Positions 30,441 to 41,559 of a stretch of 64,000 nt of DNA are shown here, one piece after another. How positions within the stretch are numbered: the stretch's first letter is position 1; each line of letters starts with the position of its first letter. Made by a program: the position numbers and the translations under genes. The notes below the pieces were generated by a model, which did no database searches, was not told the origin of the DNA, and saw only the letters and a program-made list of their open reading frames with translations. The stretch spans positions 441,016 to 505,015 of the forward strand of contig MNCI01017535.1 of assembly GCA_015680685.1 (NCBI GenBank). Reading direction: 5' to 3'. This stretch comes from Gnetum montanum. Its lineage: Eukaryota; Streptophyta; Gnetopsida; Gnetales; Gnetaceae.

Positions 30441-32768
30441 CCTTCTTCATTCTGGGTACAATGAACACAAAATTAGTTTTAAGTTTTAAGAATGTCAAGA
30501 ATATCATTGTACCCTTGACAGAACCTCTTTATTTGTAGAGTGGATGAGTGGATGTAATGGGCTCACTATTCCAAATAATTGATCGCTCGAGACTTAATAA
30601 CATACAACACACCTCAACCAACGATCCACATGAGTGTTTTATTCATAGACGAGATTACTTACAAAAACGTAGAAAGACAAAAACACAAAAAGATAAAAAG
30701 ATAAAACAAAAAGTTGAAAAATGAAAAACTGGAAAATAAAAACTTGAAAAATTAAAGAAAACTAAAAAGTGGTTATTAATCCTACTTATTAGAATGAGGG
30801 ATATCCCTCGTATCTAAATGGTTGAGGATAGCAAGGATTAATAAATGACGACTGGGATCCTTGCATTTTGAAAGTATTCTGGCTTGGTCATATTTACTCC
30901 ATCAGGTTTCACACACTGGGTTATAATAAGCATAATGGGAAAATTTGTGCGATGTAGTTCCCAGATAATGAGTTGACCCACTATGATGTTGGTGACCATT
31001 AGATGGTATGCAAGGATTGGGTTGTCACTCTCCATGTCTGTGTTCATTGGGCTGTATGATTGTTGGAGTGTGAGTTGGTGGCCCTGATGAAGTTACATGA
31101 GGCATTCGGCTCGAAGGTAAGAGTGCACCACAGTGTGGGACTTGTGCTGAGTTGGAAGATGCAATGGCCTCGGAATTGTGTTGTCCCTTCTTACGGCCGT
31201 GTTTAAAGAAGGGACGCTTTTGATATTGAGGGGGCCTTTCACTGTTGTTAGTAGTAGTAGCACAAATGTCGTTCATGGGTTGTTGTTGTGGTGCAGGCAC
31301 CTTAGGAACAATTGGTGGCAATGTAGAAGGAGGAAAAGAATGAGAATGTTGAAACTTAGGAGGCATATGAGATACATAAGGTGGTGGTTGTGTTGGAGGC
31401 ATGGGTTGATAGTATTGTGGAGAATAGTAGTGTGGTGAGATAGAGTATGTTGGCCCAGTTGGAGAAACAGGATGTTGAACAAGATAAGTGTTTGGATTCG
31501 GATGATATGAAGGCTATCTCCAGTCTAGTGGTGGTCTCTCCCATGATTGGGATTGTTGCCACTATGATCGAACACAGTATCTCTGTACGAACTCTGGATG
31601 TAACATATTTCCCCAATGCTCATGTAAATGTAACAATATTGGGCATTGGCCCTTGAGGTGATCGTACAGGCATATGTTGCATTCATACGTATGATTGGTA
31701 GTTGAGCTCTTATTTTCTTTATCCCTTCTTTCCGATTGTCTAATGTTTTGTTCTACTTCTTGGGTTGTCAAAACTATCTCCAATAATATCGATAAATTCT
31801 CCACACTTTTGATACGTCCATTCCAACATCTTATTGATCTTTTCCTCAGCTTCTTCTAACAATTGTTGTATCAGCAAAGATGGTTCTTTCTCCTTGTGAT
31901 TGGTTGATTTCTTCCTCTTATGATCATGGACCTTTGTTAAGTTGAGATTTTGATCCTGTTGATGTTTTTCAACACTCTCCCATCTAGCCATTTCTCCTTC
32001 TTCTTTTGCTACCTGCTTAATAAGCTCTTGGACTTGATGGGTTCGTAGTTTGTATAGTTGAGCTTGGGCATACATTCCTAAGGTTTCTCTTGTTGCATCA
32101 CGAAGCCCATCAATGATATGATAAATTAGCCTTTCCTTGGAAAACCCATGGCCTGGACATTTGTTTAATAGTGCATAATATCTCTCTAAGGCCATGTCCA
32201 AGGATTCATGTTGTTCTTGTTTCCATCCTTGGATTTTTTTCCTCAAGGCTAACACTCTTGCATAGGTTTGATATTTTTCATTAAAAACTTCTACCATTGT
32301 TGACCAATGTCGTATTGAATTTGGTTTTAACGATCTATACCATACTTTTGCTTGGTCAACGAGTGTCATGGGAAAGAGCTTAAGTTTTTTCCACCCATTA
32401 TCAATGTTATTCCATGTGCAGGCATTGTAGAAGGCTTGTAAATATTGATACGGGTCTAAGTCATAGCCTCCTAAAAAAGTAGGGAAGTGGTTTAAATCGA
32501 GCCTGGGTAGACGGCTCTTTTTACAATGCCTATGTGAGATTCGAACAGCCTCTTGTATTTACGTTAGGCATGTAGTGGCCAGTAGGGGTTCATCATCATC
32601 AGGTAAGTTATGCTTTCGTGCATTGTGATGACGTTGTTTTCTTTCATGTTTATACGAAACCCCTACCTCAGGTTGCGTACTCCAATCTTCATTGTCATAT
32701 AGTTCATTGGTTCTCGAATGAACTTCCTCACTAGGTGTGGCATTATTATCGTCTTGTAGGAGAGGCAT
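30441..32768 (-). pseudogene. gag: E2 gag, joined directly to spacer without pol
   Basis: The start at 32768 (MPLLQDDNNATPSEEV) gives an acidic/basic N-terminal part ending in DDDEPLLATTCLT, without the HPxEY domain found in E3, E5 and E8. The main open block 32369-31740 holds the capsid-like domain: QAKVWYRSLKPNSIRHW, FNEKYQTYARVLALRKKIQGW, NKCPGHGFSKERLIYHIIDGL, then a helix with RTHQVQELIKQVAKEEGE and a Lys-rich segment. The zinc knuckle CNICLYDHLKGQC (C-x2-C-x3-H-x4-C) is at about 31690-31645. A Pro/Gln/His-rich tail continues to about 30840 (open at 31402-31025). From 30838 to 30441 it passes into an A/T-rich stretch and then the ORF3 spacer. No protease, RT, RNase H or integrase is found. 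Confidence 0.8.
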
Positions 32769-32890
32769 GGTTGTGAACTTGTGTGTGAATTTATGTGTGA
32801 CTTTTTATAATTAATTCTTTCTAAAAGATATATCGTTAAGTCCTTTACATCGACCTTGTATGATATAACTAATCTAGATAACTAGCACCA

Positions 32891-32909
32891 TCCCCGGCAA
32901 TGGCGCCAA
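32891..32909 (-). other. Primer-binding site, tRNA-Asp type (E2)
   Basis: On the minus strand TTGGCGCCATTGCCGGGGA directly follows the LTR. It differs at one base from the complement of the plant tRNA-Asp(GUC) 3' end (TGGCGCCGTTGCCGGGGA), recalled from established knowledge. Confidence 0.85.
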
Positions 32910-33708
32910 TGATGAGTGACGAGGTACCCCTACACTTAACCATATGAATATGAGAGTTTTCACGAGCGATCCGGTCGAACTCCGTAGACAGACTAGTTGT
33001 GGCACCTAGACAGTTATCCTTAGGTCACAGTTCATTGTCTTCCCACCTAGACTAGTATTATATTTTTCACATATGGTCTAGTCCAGAGTGAGGTGTATGA
33101 TGTGTTCCTAATCTAATGCTACTTCTAAAGGCAGTGGAAAGTAATATTAAATTAACTAATCTAGGAGAGAGAGAGTAAAATAATCTAATCTAGCCTAAGT
33201 GCGATGAGCATCCATTCCTTGATTATCCATACACACCTTGGACTTCGTGCATGACTACCACTGGGGTTACCAAGCACAGATCCTAGGTACGCTACTGGGT
33301 TACCTATTAGTCACACTTAAGAGCTCGTAATCAAGTCGTACTCATTCCGCGTTCCAACATGAGATAAGGCTGAGAAAGATTAGCTAGGAAAGCAGTAAAT
33401 AATAATTAAATAAATAAATAAACAGAGTGAATGCTGCAATGATGAAGTAATCTCGATCTTTATTGTTGGTCATGTACGTGTCCAGGTATGTCACACTCGA
33501 ATAAAGGATGCCATACAATTACATTCACCACACTGCGGGTAGACACTGGAAAATAATTCTATCTCTAGAGGGATCAAACTGCCAGAGTTTAGCTACAATT
33601 GAACTCTAATGTTAAACAAGGGAGAGCTACCTCTTATTTATAGACATGGCGACAGACTGCGATATCGCATACACGATATCGCGGCCCATGCGATATTGTG
33701 TCCCATCA
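32910..33708 (-). repeat. E2 right (5') LTR
   Basis: It is 799 bp on the minus strand, TGATGGGACAC to CGTCACTCATCA. U3 has three GATATC-type units (33655-33700), a number intermediate between the other E2 LTRs. The flank CTCAT at 33709-33713 equals the bases before 14598. The TATA box (rc of TTATTTATAGACATGG) is at about 33635-33650. Confidence 0.85.
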
Positions 33709-34745
33709 CTCATTTAAGCAAAGAAAAAGAAACAAGTAAATCTAAGTTATAAGGTTGCTTATTTGTGAATAATTTATTTCTTACAAAGATATGCAACATC
33801 GTTTATTAGAAAACTCATAAAATAGCATAAAACAACAATTAATCTCTTGCAACATTTTTTGAATTCTTAGCACTTGACATTACAGGTTGCCACACATCTA
33901 CCATTGCTGTGGCCACTAGAATTGCTAATAATCATGTGAGTTTATCTAATATTTTTTCTCAAGAATAATGTCTTTTCCATGGCATTGTATAATTCTTGCA
34001 GGGAGATTTTAATTATTTGATAATGATACTTGCATTTATGGACTTAGTTGCCATTTAGAAATATCTGTACAACTATGAAGTGGAACTTTGAAATCTCCTG
34101 GAACTGCAATGAATAATATATATTCTATTTTGGTTATAAATCTAAGGCTTACCTTATCTGTAAGTGTAATGAGTAAATTTGTTAAATTTATTTTTTAATA
34201 ATGTTAAATTTTTAATAATTTAATATCTTAAATTAAATTTTTTTTATTAACATTTACCAGGGTTTTGCAAATTACACTTTTATTCTATTATTATTTAACT
34301 TAATCAAAAATTCACATCTTATTAAATAAATTGATTAATAATCCTACCTATTTTCATATGATTAAAAATTAATAAAAAACGGTGCTAAAGGTTTAAAATA
34401 ATAAATCGTGCTGCCTAATTCAAAATGTTAAATTGAGATTCATTTTTACCATCAAATTTATTTAGACATATTTTTTTAACATTGCAAAATAAAAATTTAT
34501 TAAAATTAATTTTTTATAAAATAAACTATAAATTTAATAATTTCTTAAATTTATTTTTTAATTAGAGGTCTATTTTTAACCATGAAGTTGACAATATTTT
34601 TTAAATTTTAAAATTTTTATTATTTTACCATTTAACATTTACTTACCAACCCTACTTTAAGTGATAAAATCTAAACCACTAACAAACACCCCAAATTTCA
34701 ACTAAATATAAAAATGTAGCTATTAATTAATTATAGGTTTTTTAG
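33709..34745. repeat. AT-rich tandem repeat, continuation of copy 3
   Basis: It resumes the repeat broken by E2. GAAAAAGAAACAAG at 33721 equals 12642; GCAACATC.TTTATTAGAAA at about 33791 equals 12716; TAGCACTTGACATT at 33869 equals 12801; CCAGGGTTTT at 34257 equals 11545 and 13291. The similarity ends near TTAATTAATTATAGGTTT (34725). Confidence 0.65.
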
Positions 34746-35789
34746 GCTTCCTCTTAGAAACTAAATCTTAAAAATAACTCATTCATATGGTTTAACATGG
34801 TTTTACATGCTAAAGTTAACTCTTTTACTTTCTTAGCACAATAGGCTTATAAATAAAATTAAATTATAAACGTAGTAAAATTTTCAAACTTATATTTTTT
34901 AAAACAAGATGAATTACAATTTTATTAACAAGTTATACATATATTAAATACAATTTTTCTTTTCCAAACACTATTTTTTTAAATAATTTTTTATTACAAA
35001 TTCATTACAATTTTTTTATAACATTAATTAAAAGCTTAATAATTTTTAAAACTTTTTTAAAATTTCTAATTATGAGTTTATTTATTTTTTTAAATTTATT
35101 TTCTAAAAAATTTCAATAATTAATTTATTTATAAAATACTATTGGTTATATTTAAAAATATTTTAAAACATTTAGTTTAATAAAATGACTAATTACATGT
35201 TTATGAATTTTAAAAAATTTATAAACCTTGAAATTGTATACAAATTATTACAATGTTATTTTAATTATTTTAAATATTCCTCATTTTTAATGATGTTAAA
35301 TAAGAATTTTTATAGTAGTATGATTGAGAAATTTATTAAAATTTTTAATTACAAGTTTAATATAATTTTTAGTTTTTTTAAAAAAATTATTTATATTTTT
35401 TTAAAAATTATTTTACAAAATTTATTTTTAATGACATTTATTAATTCAGTTTTATTATTATAAATTTTCAAAATTTTTAATACAACCATATTATACTCAT
35501 TAATTATAAGTTTATTAATTATTTTTGAAAAATATTTATTTTAATAATAACTACACTAATTTCTTGAGATGAGAAATCAAGAGGTTAAGGTTATCGCTTA
35601 AAACCATGCCAAATGGATAAATGGATGATTTCTTTTTTAAATTTTGTCCATGATAGAGTATCTATTAATTCAATGCACAATACTTACATGGAAAATACAT
35701 AACTTTTTGCTAAGATATCCTCTACGAGAAGTAAATAAAAAGGATTCCCACATTAGTAATTGAGTGTCAATGTCTCAAGATAGAATTTC
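34746..35789. other. Very AT-rich sequence without recognisable gene
   Basis: Long stretches of A and T with short repeats of TTTTTAAAATT type. An open stretch of 92 codons at 35185-35463 consists almost only of F, I, L, K, N, M and Y, as expected from base composition. Nothing else is seen. Confidence 0.6.
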
Positions 35790-36380
35790 CTGTGACAACT
35801 TGTAATGTTGGCACTCCCACTAGAAAGCCTTTTGAAATTATTATCATGGAAAGAAAGAAAATTAGCACTGTTCACCTAATAAAACTAAAATGAAATGGGA
35901 AAATGCTAAGATTTGGCCATAATCTTCAATCAATCTATAAATATTATAATGATAGAGTATAATGCCATGATGATTAATTTATGACATAAAACTCATGCTT
36001 GAAAGTGAGATCATCAACATTATTAATGTATATGCTTCATAGAAAACTTAAGGATATTTAGGATTCAATGAAACTAGTACATCAAGAAATTTTGCACCAT
36101 GAAAGCATATTCATTGTAGGGATCTTGGTCTAGTTGTATTTATGAAAATGGAATATAATAGGATTCATTTAGGATATGGATTTGCAAAGCAAAATAATAT
36201 GGGAGATTTACTACTAACATTTGCAAATGCCTATGATCTCACACTTGCAAATACCTATTTCCCAAAGAAGACAATATTTAATTACATATAAATGTGGTAT
36301 AAATAAAACATAAGTTGACTAGAGAGTGGGCTATTTGCAAAGATTACAAAGACATCATCTTATTCTAAGAATAATTTCTT
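35790..36380 (+). pseudogene. LINE-type endonuclease relic (exonuclease-endonuclease-phosphatase fold)
   Basis: Read in shifting frames, the piece gives TCNVGTPTRKPFEII (about 35797), STVHLIKLK-NGK, ESEIINIINVYAS (about 36000-36040), FIVGIL (for IGGDLN), RIHLGYGFAKQNNMGDLLL, TFANAYDLTLANTYFPKK (about 36205-36265) and REWAICKDYKDIIL (about 36318). This order matches the apurinic-type endonuclease of plant LINEs, also annotated as craniofacial development protein 2-like: TWNVGSLTGK..., INVISAYAPQ, GVHGGFGFGERN, FA-AYDL-IANT-F-K and CKDCKVIPGE. Catalytic Asp/Asn positions are largely lost. No RT follows, so only the endonuclease part remains. Confidence 0.65.
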
Positions 36381-36450
36381 CAAGAAGGCACTTGGAATTG
36401 AAATTATTCTACAAATTTAATTTGGCCGAGAGGCCACTACCAATCATAAA

Positions 36451-36877
36451 TCGGTAATAATAACGCTAAATAATATTTTGTCCATAATGCTCTAAGGAGA
36501 GGGTATCCGTAACGCAGAATAATATTTTGTCCATAACATTCTAGGAAGAAGGTATTGGTAATGCAAAATAATATTTTGTTCATAACACTCTACAAAGAGA
36601 GTATTGGTAACATAAAATAATATTTTGTCCATAATGCTTCAAGGGTATCGATAATGCAAAATAATATTTTGTTATAATGCTCCCAAGGAGAGAGTATTGA
36701 TAATGCTAAATGATATTTTGTCTATAATGCTCTAGGGAGAGGTTATCAGTAATACAAAATAATATTTTCTCCATAACACTCCATGGAAAAGGCATCAATA
36801 ACGCTAAATAATATTTTATCCATAATGCTTTAGAAAGAAGGTATTAGTAATGTAAAATAATATTTTGTCCACAACTA
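36451..36877. repeat. 49-bp minisatellite, about nine units
   Basis: The core TAATATTTTG starts at 36471, 36520, 36569, 36618, 36662, 36711, 36760, 36809 and 36858. The step is 49 bp except for one 44-bp unit. A typical unit also carries TCCATAATGCTC, AGGGAGAGGGTAT and GGTAATGCAAAA. The units differ at several sites, mostly transitions, so the array is not recent. Confidence 0.9.
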
Positions 36878-36914
36878 ATGAATCTATGAGCAAATGTGAA
36901 AATTTTTAAGGGGG

Positions 36915-37020
36915 GTTGCACATATATATATAGTATTTTTGCACTACATCAACAAGGCTATGTATATAGGACCTTGTATACACATGGGCTTCATCAACGG
37001 GGCCCCATTTATGGGATCCA
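36915..37020 (-). promoter_or_regulatory. Internal U3-like block with TATA-like repeat (E3)
   Basis: On the minus strand GGGGCCCCGTTGATGAAGCC and GTGTATACAAGG lead into TATATATATATG (36920-36932). GTGTATACAC, GGGGCCC and GATGAAGC are words of the E3-type LTR U3 (45562-45680). It stands where ORF3 would have begun downstream. Confidence 0.5.
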
Positions 37021-38480
37021 TAAACAAAATTTTCAAACTTGAACATTTCAAAAAATACAAGGAATTTTTGAATGAATTTGGCGTTTATGAAGTTCCAGAA
37101 AAGCCATGAATATGATGAAATCATTGAAGAGGATCTTTGAAAGCTCAAGAATTCAAAATTTTGATAGAGAATATGTGAAGTAGAGAAAATATGTAAAGGA
37201 GCACATCGTCTAATGTAGAATATGGATGTACAAAAGATTTTGATTATAATAATTCCTAAGGATAAAGTGCTTAATGAAATCAACCAAGAGATATGAAAGT
37301 GGATCCTCCCCATAACAGGCACATGCCTTGTTGCCCTTGCATAACCTCAACCTAAGAAGTATGTGGGCCTCATACATGATTAATGGTTGATGAGAGTTAA
37401 GGACCAAAACCTGAAAGATTCTACCAAAGAATTCAAGTACATTAAACAAAGACACCAAATAAGAACATGGACACTGACAATGAGGTGAGTTGTGGGTAGC
37501 ATGGATGGATGATGAAGAAAGTGGAATGGAGTTCCAAATTGAGGTCATAAGAAGTTTCTTGTGGAATTGTGATTAAATGAACTAAGAAGACCCATCCTTA
37601 TTCTAGACCAAAACCAACTACTTTTAGTGACTTCGCATCACCACTCCAAGATCAATCCACCCTCGTGAGACACAAGAGTGCTTCCACAAAACAACCACCA
37701 TTCCTTAAAGTGAAGAAAAGAGAAGCAAGAAGTAAAAGAGGGCTTTAGTTAAAGGGGACCTTCAGGCATGGGTAACATGTAGCTTGTTTATTTTTCTAAG
37801 GGGTGTGCTTTGAATTCCCATCATATATATTTTTTTGTTTTATTTTTTATCTTCTTTTATTTTCTTTTCTTTTCTTTTCTTTTCTTTTTTTCTTTTTCTT
37901 TTTTTTTTCTTTTTTTTTTTGGATGGGAACCACATCATGCAAAGACTTATTCAACTTCTTATTATTGGTTGACATGAAATGGTAAGAAATCCATGAAAAC
38001 ACTCATACACCCAAGTAAGTAAAAGAATACAAAGAGTATTAAGTTCCCTTGAAGTCACATCCTATGCAAACCTTTGAATCTTTCCTAATTCTAGAAACTA
38101 CCAAGGTCGTAAGTTTATTAAAAGTTTACTTAATGAAAGTGACCTCATACTTCTAAAACAAGGAAAACTATAGAGTTTGTGGATGATATGTACTCACTTC
38201 CTATTCCATGAAAAAGAAACCATGTCTTAGCCATTGGTATAAAAATTCAAAAATAGAAACTAGACATTAGCAAATAAAACATTAAGTACAAACCATCATT
38301 AGTAAAATATATAAGAAAGGATAAAATATTAAAAAAAAGTTTAAATATACTAACGATGGTGTAAAATAGAAACAAGTTTTCAAATCAAAAGGTACAAAAT
38401 AATTAATTTGAAAAAATAAAAATGTGTAAAACAAAAAATTGAAAAATAGAGGAGCCACATATATGATTAGCACATATGAT
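37021..38480 (-). other. Spacer of E3 between pol and the lost ORF3
   Basis: No ORF is supported. It is homologous in reverse to E1 4900-6170 and E5 54850-55980. A pure TTTTC-type pyrimidine tract lies at 37840-37920 on the plus strand. Confidence 0.65.
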
Positions 38481-38493
38481 CATCTCCCCCACA
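38481..38493 (-). other. Internal polypurine tract after pol (E3)
   Basis: On the minus strand this reads TTGTGGGGGAGATG, matching 4665-4678 in E1 and 54589-54601 in E5. Confidence 0.55.
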
Positions 38494-38599
38494 ACTAAGT
38501 TAGAAGGAGGAGATCTAAAAAATTGAGCATGATTGTTCATCTGTTGAGGTATTTGTTGCACCTGCTTACTTAGGCTCATGGAAAGGCTTTATCTATTGG

Positions 38600-39870
38600 A
38601 TGTTGACCAACTACTTTTTGTTTAGGCTTTCAGGTTTGTATATGATCATGAACCTAGAAGGAAAGGTGTCATCAATTATATAAGGCCCCTTCCATAATGT
38701 TTGGAATTTGGTTTTTTGATGAACATGTGTGGGGTTCCAATAAAGAACCTTATCTCCTGGTTGAAATTTCTCCTTTTGTATTCTAAGGTCATGATGTCAT
38801 TTGTTGAATGCCTTATGCACTTCATTCAAGGATAGGGCTACTAATCGATTTTCATCTAGCACATTTAAGTTGATTAATCTTTCTTTTTGTGCTAGACTTA
38901 GGTCAAGGTCCAAGTCATAGGTTGTTGAGAGTGTACGAAGCTCAAACTGAATTGGAAGTGTTGGAAGTTTTCTGTACACCAACTTGTAGGAAGAGTAGCC
39001 AATAGGGAGTTTTTATATTGAGTGATAGGCCCAAAGGGCATCATTGAATTTGGTGCTCCAATCTCTTCTATATTTGCTAATAGTTCTTATTAGAATCTTT
39101 GTGAAGTTCCTGGGGTGATAGGGTGTTATTAATTTATGTTCAACCCCTAAGCATTGAATGAATTTCTAAAAAGTAGCACCTGTAAAATTGGTTTCATTGT
39201 TAAAAATTAGTGCATGTGGCACCCCAAACCTATTCATAATATTTTTTTTGTACAAATTGAGTAACAATGGATAATGTACAATCAATGACATCTACTGCTT
39301 CTACCCATTTTGTATAGTAATCAATGGTGACAATTATATATGCCTTTCAATTGGACATGGGTGTGATGGGACCCATGAAGTCAATGCCCCATATGTTAAA
39401 GGGTTCTAGTGGTTGAATCCACTGTTGAGGATCCTTCATTCATGTGATCATCTCACCATCTGATTTGATAGCACTCACAAGATCAAACAAACTAGTGGGA
39501 ATCCCCAAAGATTATGGGCCAATAGTATTCTGCAATTAGGATTTTTATGGTGATGCATCTCCCTACACAATGGCCTTCACAAGGGCCTTCATGAGCATCA
39601 TGTAGAACGTGCAATTGATTGACATTAGGAACACACCAACAAACTAAGCCATCAATGCACACTTTGTAAAGGTGTCCATTGATTTCCATAAAGTGCTTAG
39701 CTCAATGAAGAAACTGTTGTTTCTTCCTATAGTCCAAATCTTGTAGCATCTCCTAAGTAAGAAGATAAGATAGGATGTCATCATACCATTTTGGTTCTGC
39801 AGGCACTTGTTCATTTATTGCATCAAAAAAGAGGACTTCATTAGGAAATTGGTTAGAGAGTAGGCTCTCC
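38600..39870 (-). pseudogene. E3 integrase (broken)
   Basis: The zinc region is readable at 39689-39492 (MEINGHLYKVCIDG, DAHEGPCEGHCVGR). The first catalytic Asp survives in WGIDFMGP (about 39385). The second is replaced: LIFNNETNF where E5 has LISDNGTHF, with Asn codon at 39201-39199. The C-terminal part is at 38982-38797 (LSTTYDLDLDLSLAQKERL) and 38770-38620 (KGPYIIDDTFPSRF type). Several in-frame stops are present. The change of Asp to Asn fits G-to-A decay. Confidence 0.8.
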
Positions 39871-39879
39871 TCCTCTTTA

Positions 39880-41170
39880 CTATCCCATTATAACCGAGAC
39901 AAGTGATCAATGATCACATTCTCAATCCTCTTTAAATCTACCATTGTAAGATCAAATTCTTACAAGATCACCAGCCACCATTTAACACAAAGGCTCACCA
40001 CTAGCTTGTTCATGAGGAAGCAAATGGCATTGTGATTAGTGTGCACAAACACTTTATATCCAAGCACATAATGCCTAAACTTTTCCAAAGTATACACCAC
40101 CACCACCACCAGTTCTTTCTTTATGGTGGGGTAATTCAATTTGTGCACCCACAATGCTTTGACTTGCATGGTGGATGTAATATGGATGTTTCTTATTGTC
40201 CAACTCTGTAAGTATGGCTCCCAATGCATAATTAGATGCATATGTCATTATATAAAATGGCCTAGACCAATCAAGTGCTTATAGAATTAAAGTTTCTATG
40301 AGCTTCTACTTGAGGCTTTGGAATGCATTTTTGCATTACTTAGTCCAAATGAATGAAGTATCTTTCTTTTTTACCTTGACCAATGATTTTGTGATCTTAG
40401 AGAAATTCTCTATAAATTGCCGATAGTAGCTAGTGCGTCCAAGGAATGATCAAACATCTTTGATAATTTCTGGTTGATGAGTCACTTCTTGGATGACCCT
40501 TATTTTTTTAGGGTCTACCTTGATCCCTTCCTACAAAATTCTATGCCCCAATACAATGCCTTCTTTAATCATGAAATCGCTCTTTTTCCAATTGAGTCAC
40601 AAATTTATTTCCACACATCTCTTGAGTACTTAGTCAAGGTAGTCCAAGGCTTGCTTAAATGTAGTGCCATAAGTGAAGAAGTTATCCATAAAGACTTCCA
40701 CTCCGCTATTGATTTGTTGTTGAAAAATGCTTAAGACCATACGTTGGAAAGTGGTAGGGGCATTACATAGACCAAAGGCATCTTGCGATATGAAAAGGTC
40801 CCCCAGGGACTTATGAATGTTGTTTTGGCCTTATCTTCTGGTGTAATCTATATTTGCTTATATCCACTATAACCATCTAGAAAATTGTAATAGCAATGCC
40901 CAGATATGGTGCCCAACATGTCATTAATGAATGATAATAAAAAATGATCTTTGATTATTACTATGTTTAATAGCTTGAAGTCGATACAAACCCACCATTT
41001 TTCACCTCTCTTTAGCACTATCATAAGTGGGCTAACCCACTTGCTATCTACAACGAGGTAGATGAACCTTATGTTGAGTTGCTCAATTTCTTCTTTGATG
41101 ATTTGCTTCAATTTTGGTTCAACCATCGTTGTGGTTGCCTCCTTGGCTTCATGGATGAACTAATATAAAT
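39880..41170 (-). pseudogene. E3 reverse transcriptase and RNase H (broken)
   Basis: The RT N-terminal half is open at 41126-40848 (KLKQIIKEEIEQLNI, VDSKWVSPLMIVLKRGEKWW, NFLDGYSGYKQI). The catalytic motif is FMDN at 40692-40681 instead of FMDD, so the enzyme is dead. RNase H follows: IMTYASNYALGAIL shows Tyr where the first catalytic Asp should be. The block 40241-39960 contains YPTIKKELVVVVVYTLEKFRHYVLGY. Frame changes occur near 40800 and 40300. Confidence 0.8.
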
Positions 41171-41559
41171 GCGGTGCTAGCATATCTGTGGATCAATTCC
41201 AATGAGTTTGAGATATGACCAAAAAAAGGCTATTGGCCATCTATTGATCACTTTCAATAGTTTTACTTTCTTCTTATGAGCAATTTTGGCATTAAGTATG
41301 ATCAGGTTGCCATTTTTTAAGGATGCATATTCCAAGCCAGAAGGTAGAGTTTTCAACTCTAGGGGCTCTTATTTAAAATTCTCACAGATCTCCAACTCTC
41401 CCTAATTAGTATCATCATTTTCATTATCAAAGAGTTGATGATGAACTTGATCTAGTTCATCCATGCCTACAACATAAGCACATGTTAGGCTCTCAATAGA
41501 TTTCATGCACATTGTGCTATTATTAGAATCAACGGTCAGCCACTGGGTGCCCTCTTATT

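Larger units (their letters stand above)
14598..33708 (-). mobile_element. E2: composite pol-less Athila-type element, LTR-int-LTR-int-LTR, 19.1 kb
   Basis: The outer ends are LTR termini in the same minus orientation, and the bases CTCAT lie immediately outside both (14593-14597 and 33709-33713), the expected 5-bp target duplication. Read on the minus strand the order is: 5' LTR (33708-32910), PBS, gag, spacer, ORF3, PPT, LTR (26000-25224), PBS-like sequence, then a second internal region interrupted by other pieces (gag fragment, spacer, ORF3, PPT), and the 3' LTR (15361-14598). Such LTR-sharing tandems arise by recombination between LTRs. Neither unit contains protease, RT or integrase. 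A plus-strand ORF3+LTR piece and an additional LTR lie inside (20199-25135). Confidence 0.65.

Noticed and set aside
30838-31656. Several open frames on both strands over the gag tail of E2
   Set aside because: Only the minus frame continues Gag (zinc knuckle, Pro/Gln-rich tail). The plus-strand frames at 31178-31438 and 31447-31656 are mirror products of the low-complexity sequence.
35185-35463. 92-codon open reading frame in AT-rich DNA
   Set aside because: The residues are almost only F, I, L, K, N, M and Y, as expected for A/T-rich sequence without stops. There is no motif and no start context, so it is not a supported gene.
36451-36877. Evenly spaced repeats that could suggest a CRISPR array
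   Set aside because: The whole 49-bp unit repeats with no unique spacers, and the context is a plant nuclear retrotransposon region. It is a minisatellite.
37800-37925. Long T/C tract as a possible promoter or regulatory element
   Set aside because: Similar T-rich tracts occur at varying positions in all spacers. Low complexity alone does not support a function.
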